A stretch of 25,352 nucleotides of DNA from a bacterium (GTDB lineage Bacteria; UBP15; UBA6099; JAJRTR01): the NCBI GenBank assembly GCA_024278215.1, contig JAJRTR010000023.1, positions 1 through 25,352 on the forward strand. The letters run 5' to 3'. The translations under genes were made by a program, and so were the position numbers. Of the stretch, positions 19,378 to 25,352 are shown one piece after another. Each line of letters starts with the position of its first letter. Within the stretch, counting starts at the first letter, position 1. The notes under the pieces are model-generated. The model did no database searches, was not told the origin of the DNA, and saw only the letters and a list, made by a program, of their open reading frames with translations.

Positions 19378-19468
19378 TTTGGAGTGCGACAATTTATTGT
19401 CGCTTTCGCGGCCCGGGTGTTAATTCCCGGCGGAAAGGCAAGGTGGTGATGAATCACCGCACTCCAAA
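19378..19468. repeat. REP-like paired-palindrome (cloverleaf) element
   Basis: An outer 11-bp perfect inverted repeat, TTTGGAGTGCG (19378-19388) and CGCACTCCAAA (19458-19468), encloses three smaller palindromes: GCGACAAT/ATTGTCGC (19386-19403), a CTTTC..CCCGGG / CCCGG..GGAAAG hairpin (about 19403-19437) and GGTGAT/ATCACC (19445-19458). Each end is a palindrome plus a GCACTCCAAA tail in inverted orientation. That is the layout of paired REP units (BIME-like). It could also serve as a transcription stop for leuCD, but there is no T-run. The MITE abuts its left edge. Confidence 0.7.
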
Positions 19469-19517
19469 GCGCTTCATGCTCTCACGTATAAACGGTATTG
19501 GGCATAATGGGGTATTA

Positions 19518-20003
19518 TCAACCTTTGTTTTTCAGATATTGTAGTAATCCACCACTCTCGATGATCTCCATCGCGAACCCCGGCATCGGCTGAAAGCTTA
19601 TCGTTTTGCCGTTTGTAAGGTCGCGCACTTCACCCGCCATCGGGTCGATCTCGATCTCATCGCCGTCTTTTATTATCTCATCCGCGTTGGGCGCTTCTAT
19701 TACAAGGAAACCGCCGTTGATCGCGTTGCGCATGAATATCCGCGCGAAACTCGACGCGATTACCGCTTTAACACCCGCGCCCCGCAGCGCCCACACCGCA
19801 TGTTCTCGGCTTGATCCGCATCCGAAGTTGTGCCCCGCGACGACAAAATCGCCTTCTGTCACTTTCGCAGTGAAGTCCGTATCCAGGTCCTCGAGACAGT
19901 GTTTCCCCATTTCTCGCTCGTCGAACTTCACCATGTAACGGGCCGGGATAATCTCGTCTGTATTTATGTCGTTTCTCCGGTAAACGTGTGCTTTGCCTCT
20001 CAT
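19518..20003 (-). CDS. leuD: 3-isopropylmalate dehydratase small subunit (LeuD)
   Basis: A 161-residue short LeuD/HacB-type subunit of the aconitase superfamily. With LeuC it isomerises 2-isopropylmalate to 3-isopropylmalate in leucine synthesis. Visible motifs are N-D-I-N-T-D-E-I-I-P-A-R-Y near the N-terminus and G-H-N-F-G-C-G-S-S-R-E-H-A, the conserved swivel-domain active-site segment. The specificity loop after I-I-P reads Y-M-V-K, closer to the Y-L-V pattern of isopropylmalate enzymes than to the Y-L-R-T of methanogen homoaconitase, so isopropylmalate is favoured. The start lies one base after the leuC stop with GGAGGA upstream, indicating tight coupling. leuB and leuA are not in the window. 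Confidence 0.92.
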   Translation of the reverse strand: MRGKAHVYRRNDINTDEIIPARYMVKFDEREMGKHCLEDLDTDFTAKVTEGDFVVAGHNFGCGSSREHAVWALRGAGVKAVIASSFARIFMRNAINGGFLVIEAPNADEIIKDGDEIEIDPMAGEVRDLTNGKTISFQPMPGFAMEIIESGGLLQYLKNKG

Positions 20004-20004
20004 T

Positions 20005-21270
20005 TCAGATCCTCCTCGGGTCGGTTATGAAACCCCTGACAGCCGATGCGGCGACAGTTGCGGGGCCGGCGAGATACACTTCGGATTTCGGGTGTCCCAT
20101 GCGGCCCGTGAAATTCCTGTTGGTTGTCGATATGCACTTTTCGCCTTCACCCAGTATGCCCATGTGGCCGCCGAGGCACGCCCCGCATGTCGTGCTCGAA
20201 ACGGCGCATTCGGCATCCGCGAATATCGCCAGCAATCCTTCGCTCATCGCCTGTTTCCACACCTCTGTCGAACCCGGCACCACCAGCATCCTCACGCCCG
20301 GCGCGATCTTTTTCCCTTTTAATATCGACGCCGCGATCCGCAGGTCTTCTATCCTTCCGTTGGTGCACGAGCCGAGATACGCCTGGTCGATCTCGACTTC
20401 TCCTTCGTCGATCTCGGTAACACTTCTGCCGTTGGACGGCAGATGCGGAAACGCAACCATAGGCTCGAGGCACGACACATCTATGGAAATCGTCCTGCTG
20501 TATTGAGCGTCCGCATCCGAGCGGACAACCTCGTAATCTTCGACGCCGCGCGCTTTTAAATATTCCTCCGTCACCGAATCCGGCTCGATTATTCCCGTTT
20601 TAGCGCCTGCTTCGATCGCCATATTCGTGATCGTCATGCGCGCGCTCATCGAAAGGCCTGGCAGGGTGTCGCCGGTTAGTTCGAGCACTTCGTAGAGTGC
20701 GCCGTCCACGCCGATCATCCTTATGAGTTCAAGCACAATATCCTTCGAGCACACACCTTCGGGAAGTTCACCCGAAAGTTCCACCCTGATCGAAGACGGC
20801 ACTTTGAACCACAGGCGGCCTGAATAAATCGCCGCCGCGAGGTCCGTGCTGCCCACTCCCGTGGCGAACGCGCCGAACGCGCCGTGTGTGCAAGTGTGCG
20901 AGTCCGCGCAGATTATCGTTTCGCCGGGTTTCACAAGTCCCTTTTCCGGCAGCATCACGTGGCACACGCCGTTGCGGCCCACATCATAAAACTTTTTTAT
21001 CCCGTGTTTTTTCACCCATTTGCGCAGCCGCAGGTTGAGTTGAGCCGAAGCAATGTCTTTGTTCGGCACGAAATGATCCGGTATCACCACAATGCGGTCC
21101 GGGTCCGAGACACTGTCCATTCCGTTTTTTTCGAGCATATCTATCGCAGGCGGAGTGGTTACATCATGGCACATGATCACGTCCAGTTTCGCGTCGACAA
21201 TCTCGCCCGGTTCCACGCTGTCCACACCGGCGTGGGCGGCCAGTATTTTTTCCGTTATCGTCATTCCCAT
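20005..21270 (-). CDS. leuC: 3-isopropylmalate dehydratase large subunit (LeuC, short HacA-like type)
   Basis: A 421-residue aconitase-family [4Fe-4S] enzyme, the short archaeal/Thermotoga-like LeuC class rather than the ~466-residue enteric form. The cluster ligands are visible as Cys302 in G-S-C-T-N-G-R and Cys362/Cys365 in C-G-A-C-L-G-G-H. The segment [13 protein letters not shown] is also characteristic. The start is placed at the ATG at 21270, with GGAG about 8 bases upstream; an upstream TTG at 21285 overlaps that GGAG and is unlikely. It forms an operon with leuD. Homoaconitase or citraconate/methylmalate use cannot be excluded from sequence alone, but the LeuD loop favours isopropylmalate. 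Confidence 0.93.
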   Translation of the reverse strand: MGMTITEKILAAHAGVDSVEPGEIVDAKLDVIMCHDVTTPPAIDMLEKNGMDSVSDPDRIVVIPDHFVPNKDIASAQLNLRLRKWVKKHGIKKFYDVGRNGVCHVMLPEKGLVKPGETIICADSHTCTHGAFGAFATGVGSTDLAAAIYSGRLWFKVPSSIRVELSGELPEGVCSKDIVLELIRMIGVDGALYEVLELTGDTLPGLSMSARMTITNMAIEAGAKTGIIEPDSVTEEYLKARGVEDYEVVRSDADAQYSRTISIDVSCLEPMVAFPHLPSNGRSVTEIDEGEVEIDQAYLGSCTNGRIEDLRIAASILKGKKIAPGVRMLVVPGSTEVWKQAMSEGLLAIFADAECAVSSTTCGACLGGHMGILGEGEKCISTTNRNFTGRMGHPKSEVYLAGPATVAASAVRGFITDPRRI

Positions 21271-21302
21271 TTCATTATTCTCCAATAAACAGGCTGGTAA
21301 TA

Positions 21303-21331
21303 AATATAGTGCCGAACCGGACCGTTGGCAA
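21303..21331 (-). promoter_or_regulatory. Sigma70-type promoter of leuCD
   Basis: On the minus strand TTGCCA (21331-21326) and TATATT (21308-21303) are separated by exactly 17 bases. Transcription would begin near 21296, leaving a leader of about 26 bases before the leuC ATG. That is too short for a leucine attenuator or T-box, so no such control is expected here. Confidence 0.6.
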
Positions 21332-21434
21332 TTTTACAGAAAATTATTATCGAGTCGGTTCAATGCAGCAGCATCCTGTGACCGCGAACATGCCCGAAAA
21401 TGAGAAATAACATCTATATTCAGAACCGATATTC

Positions 21435-21464
21435 TGATATACTGAAGTAGAGTTCGATACTTCA
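21435..21464 (+). promoter_or_regulatory. Extended -10 and adjacent operator-like inverted repeat before the corrinoid gene
   Basis: TGATATACT (21435-21443) matches an extended -10 element (TGn-TATACT); there is no good -35. Overlapping its last base is a perfect 7-bp inverted repeat, TGAAGTA (21443-21449) and TACTTCA (21458-21464). It would lie across the predicted transcription start, the usual place for a repressor operator; alternatively it is a short leader hairpin. It does not resemble a cobalamin riboswitch, which would need about 200 bases. Confidence 0.4.
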
Positions 21465-21489
21465 CATAATGAAGCTTGAGGAGCAAGCG

Positions 21490-22113
21490 ATGGATCAACT
21501 GAAAGAATACGTTAAGAGCGGAAAAGCGAAAGAAACAACCGGCAGGGTTCAGGAACTTATAGCCGGCGGCATGGACCCGGAAAAGATACTGAAAGAAGCC
21601 CTGATCCCGGCGATGGACGAAGTGGGCGACCTGTTCCAGAAGGGCGAATATTTTGTTCCGGAGATGCTCGTCGCCGCCCGCGCCATGAAAGGTGGAGTGG
21701 ATGTCCTCAAACCGCTGCTTGTCGAAAGCGGTGTCGAGGCCGTCGGTAAAATTGTTGTCGGAACTGCAAAGGGCGACCTGCACGACATAGGCAAAAACCT
21801 TGTCGTCATGGCGCTCGAGGGCGCGGGTTTCGAGGTGGTTGACCTTGGTGTCGACGTCGCTGCCGAGAAATTTGTTGCCGCAGTCAAAGAACACAAGCCT
21901 GTCGCTGTCGGACTCAGCGCGTTGCTCACTACAACGATGGCGTCAATGCAGGAAGTTATAGAAATGCTGGAGAAAGAAGGCTTGCGCGGGAGTGTCAAGG
22001 TCATGGTCGGCGGTGCGCCGCTGGACCAGGAATTCGCCGACGAGATCGGCGCGGACTTCTATGGCGCGGACCCCACCGCCGGAAAAAACTACGCCAGAAG
22101 CCTTGTCGAATGA
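21490..22113 (+). CDS. Methyltransferase-type corrinoid (B12-binding) protein
   Basis: A 207-residue protein with a helical cap domain (about residues 1-85) followed by a Rossmann-like B12-binding domain. Cobalamin ligands are visible as D-x-H-x-x-G with the lower-axial His98 (G-D-L-H-D-I-G-K-N), then G-L-S-A-L-L-T-T-T-M and a V-M-V-G-G-A-P turn. Size and motifs match the MtaC/MtbC/MttC corrinoid proteins that carry methyl groups between a substrate methyltransferase and a second acceptor enzyme. The substrate cannot be read from this subunit. Start 21490 is chosen because GAGGAG lies about 7 bases upstream; the in-frame ATG at 21469 has no ribosome-binding site. It is divergent from leuCD, and no methyltransferase or reactivation gene lies beside it. 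Confidence 0.9.
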   Translation: MDQLKEYVKSGKAKETTGRVQELIAGGMDPEKILKEALIPAMDEVGDLFQKGEYFVPEMLVAARAMKGGVDVLKPLLVESGVEAVGKIVVGTAKGDLHDIGKNLVVMALEGAGFEVVDLGVDVAAEKFVAAVKEHKPVAVGLSALLTTTMASMQEVIEMLEKEGLRGSVKVMVGGAPLDQEFADEIGADFYGADPTAGKNYARSLVE

Positions 22114-22193
22114 CCTGCTGCAAGTTTTCCGCTGTCACGATCCGGGGTTGAAGCGCAAATTCAGGTCTTGTCCCAATACCCCAATTACTAAAA

Positions 22194-22214
22194 CCGCATA
22201 TTTCAACAATGCGG
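22194..22214 (-). terminator. Weak terminator-like hairpin between convergent genes
   Basis: CCGCAT (22194-22199) and ATGCGG (22209-22214) form a 6-bp stem with a 9-base loop. On the minus strand it is followed by TTTTAG, so it may end the glycosidase transcript about 50 bases after its stop. The stem is short and the T-run poor. Nothing better was seen for the corrinoid gene on the plus strand. Confidence 0.3.
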
Positions 22215-22265
22215 CCCAAAGTGTTACCAGTTTTTTTTGACACGAACTCCCGAACTTCAGCTCTA

Positions 22266-25058
22266 TCAACGTCCCCTCGCGGACTTGAACATCGCCGCCC
22301 ATTCGCGTGTGAGCCTGATGTATTTGACGCCGTCTTCTAAAGTAGGCTCGATCTCGGTGCCTTCGTGCAGTTCGTTCCAGGAGACGATGCAGACCCAGTC
22401 CGCACCGGAGTCGATGGCGGCCCGCCATGTTTCGGCGTAGGTTTTACCGTCGTGCCTTTTCACGATTGTGCCGGGGCGGCCGTCGTAGAGCGGGCTGCCC
22501 TCGAAACCGTGCACCGAAGTGTTGTCGAAGCCCGGTATCACTGTCGCGAGGAACACGTCGTGGTGGGCGTGAGTGATTTTTGAAACAGCGTCGAATATCG
22601 TGAACAGATGCCCGTAGCCTGTGACGAAAGTGCCGTCTGGTTGTGCGACTTCTATATCTTTGCCGCCCCAACGTGCGCGGTAGAGACCGGTGGTGTCGTA
22701 GTAGTACTGACCGTCGACCAGCGACAGCAGCTCGTCTTTCGGAGGCGCGTAGCTGTCGCCGACAACGAATATTCCCGCTTTCGTCATCTGCTCGAATCTC
22801 CCGCGATATTGCTCGAACGGCTTTTCGCGCAGACCGGTCGGGCCGATTACCACAATCGGTTTACCATTGGTTTTCGCCCACAACGGGTCACGGCCCAGCG
22901 CCATCATTTCTTTTACAAAACCATCCACGTCGTCGCCGGTCCAGTACCACGATACTTTAAGATTCAGATTATTTTCTTTTATCAGTTCGATACCTTTCCT
23001 TATGACATCCGCCGAGTAGGGGTGCATGAAAAGGACAACGTCGATGCCGGCCTTCTGCATCAACTTCAGTTGTGAACGCATGACACGCGTATCCATCGAG
23101 TCGTAGTAGCCGAAGTTCGAATAGGATTCTATGTCGGGCCACGGAGTTCCCACATATCTTACTTTATGCGCGGCCGCGAGTGTTTTCGGCGGATCGTTGT
23201 ACCACAATTTCTTTTCTTTATCGTAATAGGTCTTGAAGTCCTCGTCCCAGTGCCGCCAGCGAGAGAACCTGACAAAGTCGAAATCGATAATATATTCGCC
23301 GGGCTCGCGGCATTCCATCCCGATCGTCAGGCGGGCAGTGCCGGCGGGTGTCGTCTCCTTCGTATCGCTTACCTTAAAGCTGTCCGGGAACGTGTATCTC
23401 TCGTTGTACATGCGTGTGTGGGACGACATTTTCGTTCGGTATTGTTTTCCGCCTTCGACGATACTGAGCCATAAGTTATCGACCGGTTTGTTCTGGATAT
23501 ATGCCATAGTGATATACATCTTCGGCTTTTCCCGCACCAGCGCCGCAGGCATTTCAAATCCCAGGGTGAGCTTATTGCCTTCCGCTCCGAGCGACTCGCC
23601 GCGCACACGGAACAGCCCCTTGTCGTTATCGACAATCTCGACATTCTTCATGTTGGAATCAAGTATCTCGAAGTCGCCGCCCGCGCCCTCCCTTTTGAAA
23701 TCGATCCCCTGGAAAGTGCTGCCGAGCGTGCCGCCGGGTGCCCCGTACCACGTGTACAGGCTTGCGAAAACAAGCGGTTCGGGCTGTGAAGCTTCGACCG
23801 CGCGGTCTGCCTTCTCGGAAGAGTAAAATCCCATGCAAGGTATAATCAGGAACATCGCGAAGACAGTGAAAACAGCGCCGAACCCCCTATGCGGCCGTTC
23901 ACTCCGGGCTTCGCCTTTGTATCCTGCCGTAAACTTGAGCGTAATCAGCGATACGAGCGCGAGAGGAATGAAAAAATAGCCGTGGAAAGCCGGTATGTGA
24001 TTCTCGAGAAGCACGCCCGCGTCTACGCCGAACGTAAGAAGCGCGGCGAGCGACATCGCAAGTCCTGCCGCAAGTGGAAGCACCCACGAAGCCTGCGCGA
24101 CTGCGAATGCAAGTATTCGGTGCAGCGTCAGCACCGTCAGCGCGGCACACACCGCGACCACCCAGACCTGCCAGCCGGCGGGAGAGAGGTCATAAAGCAA
24201 ATAGAAATAAGCCGCCGCCGCAATATTTCCGATAAGCAGCATGTAATTTATTGCTTTGCGGAACGGCCGGTTCGTGATCTCCCATGCGACCGCGAGACCG
24301 AACCCGGCGGTCACTCCCACGACAACGGCGATCACGAGCGTGTCGAACGGAGCGGCGCAGCGCGAAGCGAGAAACTCGGGCTTGCCGAACACCATGAACG
24401 CGAAATGAAGCGGGAACCCCATGAGCAGCAGAATGAATGTTTTCGCGGCGCCGCCTGCCGGGCACTCCTCATTTTCTGCATTAGCATCTTTCGTATCAAC
24501 TTTGCTTTCGCCGGCCCACCGCGACGAAAATAGGCCCCATAATGCCAACAGCAACACTACCACGAAAAAGGCAGACAACATGTTCTGGTTGTATGCGTTA
24601 TCGAACCGGCGGATGAGAAGGTGGAACGCCGCCGCCCACATTATGCCACCCGCGACGAGCGCGGCACCGAACGATCTGTACCTCGACGGGAAACTTCGCT
24701 TGTTGACAAATGACAGCACACCGACAAAGAACATCGGGTAGCCGGTGAAAACGAAAAACAGGCCACGCACGAATGTTTCCTGGTCAGGCGCGAACATGAA
24801 GTATCTGCCTGCGATTGCGAGCGCTGTTCCGATCATGAGCGACGCCGCGGGTTTCCACAACCATGTCAGCAGCGCGGCGGCGACCGGCGCGAGCAGCATC
24901 GTTGCCGCAAGTGGCAGCAGCCTGTCGGTGATGCCGGGCGCTATGGGTATGTCGCGCAACGCCTGAATATAAAACAGCGTGTTGATTCCCGTCACAATCA
25001 TTACCCACACGGGAACGGAGATGAAACCGGACCGGGCGTTCGACGTAGATTTATCCAT
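22266..25058 (-). CDS. Polytopic membrane protein fused to a GH99-like glycosidase domain
   Basis: A 930-residue protein. Residues ~13-430 contain 12-13 hydrophobic helices arranged as six, a hydrophilic loop at about 180-205, and six or seven more. A segment beginning L-Y-T-W-Y-G (about 455) resembles the first strand of GH99 enzymes (Y-x-W-Y-G). A beta-rich insert of about 130 residues follows. The barrel then resumes at H-W-D-E-D and G-Y-Y-D-S-M-D, with A-G-I-D-V-V and the C-terminal motif W-N-E-L-H-E-G-T-E-I-E-P. In GH99 (endo-alpha-1,2-mannosidase/mannanase) the two Glu of the equivalent E-W-x-E motif are the catalytic residues; here they are Glu896 and Glu899, both kept. The domain probably faces the periplasm or outside. 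The start at 25058 is supported by GGAGGGA; an in-frame upstream start at 25148 lacks one. The exact glycan substrate is unknown. Confidence 0.85.
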   Translation of the reverse strand: MDKSTSNARSGFISVPVWVMIVTGINTLFYIQALRDIPIAPGITDRLLPLAATMLLAPVAAALLTWLWKPAASLMIGTALAIAGRYFMFAPDQETFVRGLFFVFTGYPMFFVGVLSFVNKRSFPSRYRSFGAALVAGGIMWAAAFHLLIRRFDNAYNQNMLSAFFVVVLLLALWGLFSSRWAGESKVDTKDANAENEECPAGGAAKTFILLLMGFPLHFAFMVFGKPEFLASRCAAPFDTLVIAVVVGVTAGFGLAVAWEITNRPFRKAINYMLLIGNIAAAAYFYLLYDLSPAGWQVWVVAVCAALTVLTLHRILAFAVAQASWVLPLAAGLAMSLAALLTFGVDAGVLLENHIPAFHGYFFIPLALVSLITLKFTAGYKGEARSERPHRGFGAVFTVFAMFLIIPCMGFYSSEKADRAVEASQPEPLVFASLYTWYGAPGGTLGSTFQGIDFKREGAGGDFEILDSNMKNVEIVDNDKGLFRVRGESLGAEGNKLTLGFEMPAALVREKPKMYITMAYIQNKPVDNLWLSIVEGGKQYRTKMSSHTRMYNERYTFPDSFKVSDTKETTPAGTARLTIGMECREPGEYIIDFDFVRFSRWRHWDEDFKTYYDKEKKLWYNDPPKTLAAAHKVRYVGTPWPDIESYSNFGYYDSMDTRVMRSQLKLMQKAGIDVVLFMHPYSADVIRKGIELIKENNLNLKVSWYWTGDDVDGFVKEMMALGRDPLWAKTNGKPIVVIGPTGLREKPFEQYRGRFEQMTKAGIFVVGDSYAPPKDELLSLVDGQYYYDTTGLYRARWGGKDIEVAQPDGTFVTGYGHLFTIFDAVSKITHAHHDVFLATVIPGFDNTSVHGFEGSPLYDGRPGTIVKRHDGKTYAETWRAAIDSGADWVCIVSWNELHEGTEIEPTLEDGVKYIRLTREWAAMFKSARGR

Positions 25059-25077
25059 GGGTGATCCCTCCGTGAGT

Positions 25078-25107
25078 AGTGTACCAAAGCGGTATCGGTC
25101 CGCGCAA
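25078..25107 (-). promoter_or_regulatory. Possible promoter of the membrane-glycosidase gene
   Basis: On the minus strand TTGCGC (25107-25102) and TACACT (25083-25078) are 18 bases apart. Transcription would start just before the GGAGGGA ribosome-binding site, giving a very short leader. Both hexamers are imperfect. Confidence 0.4.
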
Positions 25108-25230
25108 GTTGCGGAGATGAATGAAGGCCCGCCAGGGCGATTCAGCACAAAGAGTTGTCACGAAAACTTTACGTTGAAAGCCGGCGCTTTCCGTTTCGGC
25201 GTTCATTAGTATAACGGCGATAACAGAAAA

Positions 25231-25309
25231 TCCTGGAATGTAAAAACGTCAGTTTTTGCGAAATGCGACTTCTTCACAGTTGCAACGACACAGTCGTTGC
25301 ATTCCAGGA
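25231..25309. repeat. Second paired-palindrome (REP-like) element
   Basis: An outer 10-bp perfect inverted repeat, TCCTGGAATG (25231-25240) and CATTCCAGGA (25300-25309), encloses two hairpins: AAAAAC/GTTTTT (25242-25257) and TGCAACGAC/GTCGTTGCA (25281-25301). The plan, a palindrome plus an outward tail at each end in inverted orientation, is the same as at 19378-19468, but the sequence is different. No ORF is present. The rest of 25110-25352 shows nothing recognisable. Confidence 0.65.
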
Positions 25310-25352
25310 ATTTCAGATGTACCGTTGAGGACAGTTACTTGTGAACGGATAC

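Noticed and set aside
19378-19468. tRNA gene suggested by the cloverleaf shape
   Set aside because: It lacks the conserved T-loop GTTCRA and anticodon-arm layout, and the outer stem is 11 bp with a symmetric tail, so a REP-like palindrome fits better.
21469-21489. Upstream ATG as start of the corrinoid gene
   Set aside because: It has no ribosome-binding site, whereas the ATG at 21490 has GAGGAG at good spacing; the upstream ATG also lies right after the inverted repeat.
21271-21489. Cobalamin riboswitch between leuC and the corrinoid gene
   Set aside because: The interval is AT-rich and I see no B12-box-like sequence or multi-helix layout; only the short inverted repeat stands out.
25059-25148. 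30-residue N-terminal extension of the membrane-glycosidase gene
   Set aside because: It would cover the GGAGGGA ribosome-binding site and likely promoter, and its residues show no membrane or conserved character.

Overview
The window looks like a chromosomal segment of an uncultured diderm bacterium of moderately high GC. Evidence for an outer membrane is a predicted beta-barrel protein, and there are two flagellar rod/basal-body genes. Phylum cannot be assigned. Very long Ig-like repeat proteins, short LeuC/LeuD subunits, a corrinoid protein and paired intergenic palindromes together suggest a deep-branching environmental lineage (Omnitrophota-, Hydrogenedentota- or PVC-like), but this is an impression and not a determination.

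Layout. (1) 2-15700, plus strand: the 3' part of one giant gene, at least 5,232 codons and open at the left edge. Its product is a mosaic of extracytoplasmic modules: eight Cys-rich ~103-residue repeats, about ten SbsA-type Ig-like domains most of which carry a DxDxDG-like acidic motif, two 'NGGE' modules, mixed Ig/fibronectin-III domains, thirteen ~112-residue 'TDNQ.GDD.W' repeats, and a C-terminal block of four 'GWN.I..P' modules. (2) 15707-18157, six bases downstream: a secreted protein with two Ig-like domains, a Pro/Glu/Thr-rich linker and a predicted outer-membrane beta-barrel, probably co-transcribed with the giant gene and possibly its exporter or anchor. (3) 18282-19033, minus strand: flgB followed directly by fliE, without the flgC that normally lies between them, ended by a strong intrinsic terminator. 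(4) 19034-19517: a non-coding interval containing a 178-bp MITE-like element (17-bp perfect terminal inverted repeats, 5-bp target duplication) inserted at the edge of a 91-bp REP-like cloverleaf. (5) 19518-21270, minus strand: leuC-leuD, encoding the two subunits of 3-isopropylmalate dehydratase, behind a good sigma70-type promoter. (6) 21490-22113, plus strand: a stand-alone corrinoid (B12-binding) protein of the methyltransferase-partner type. (7) 22266-25058, minus strand: a 930-residue protein fusing 12-13 transmembrane helices to a GH99-like glycosidase domain. (8) 25059-25352: a promoter region and a second paired-palindrome element.

How they fit together. The giant protein and barrel form one plausible cell-surface unit. 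The flagellar pair is convergent to it and probably belongs to a dispersed flagellar regulon. leuCD (leucine biosynthesis), the corrinoid protein (C1/methyl transfer) and the membrane glycosidase are separate transcription units with no evident common pathway. The least-explained parts are the giant repeat protein with its adjacent barrel, the membrane-GH99 fusion, and the nested non-coding mobile elements.
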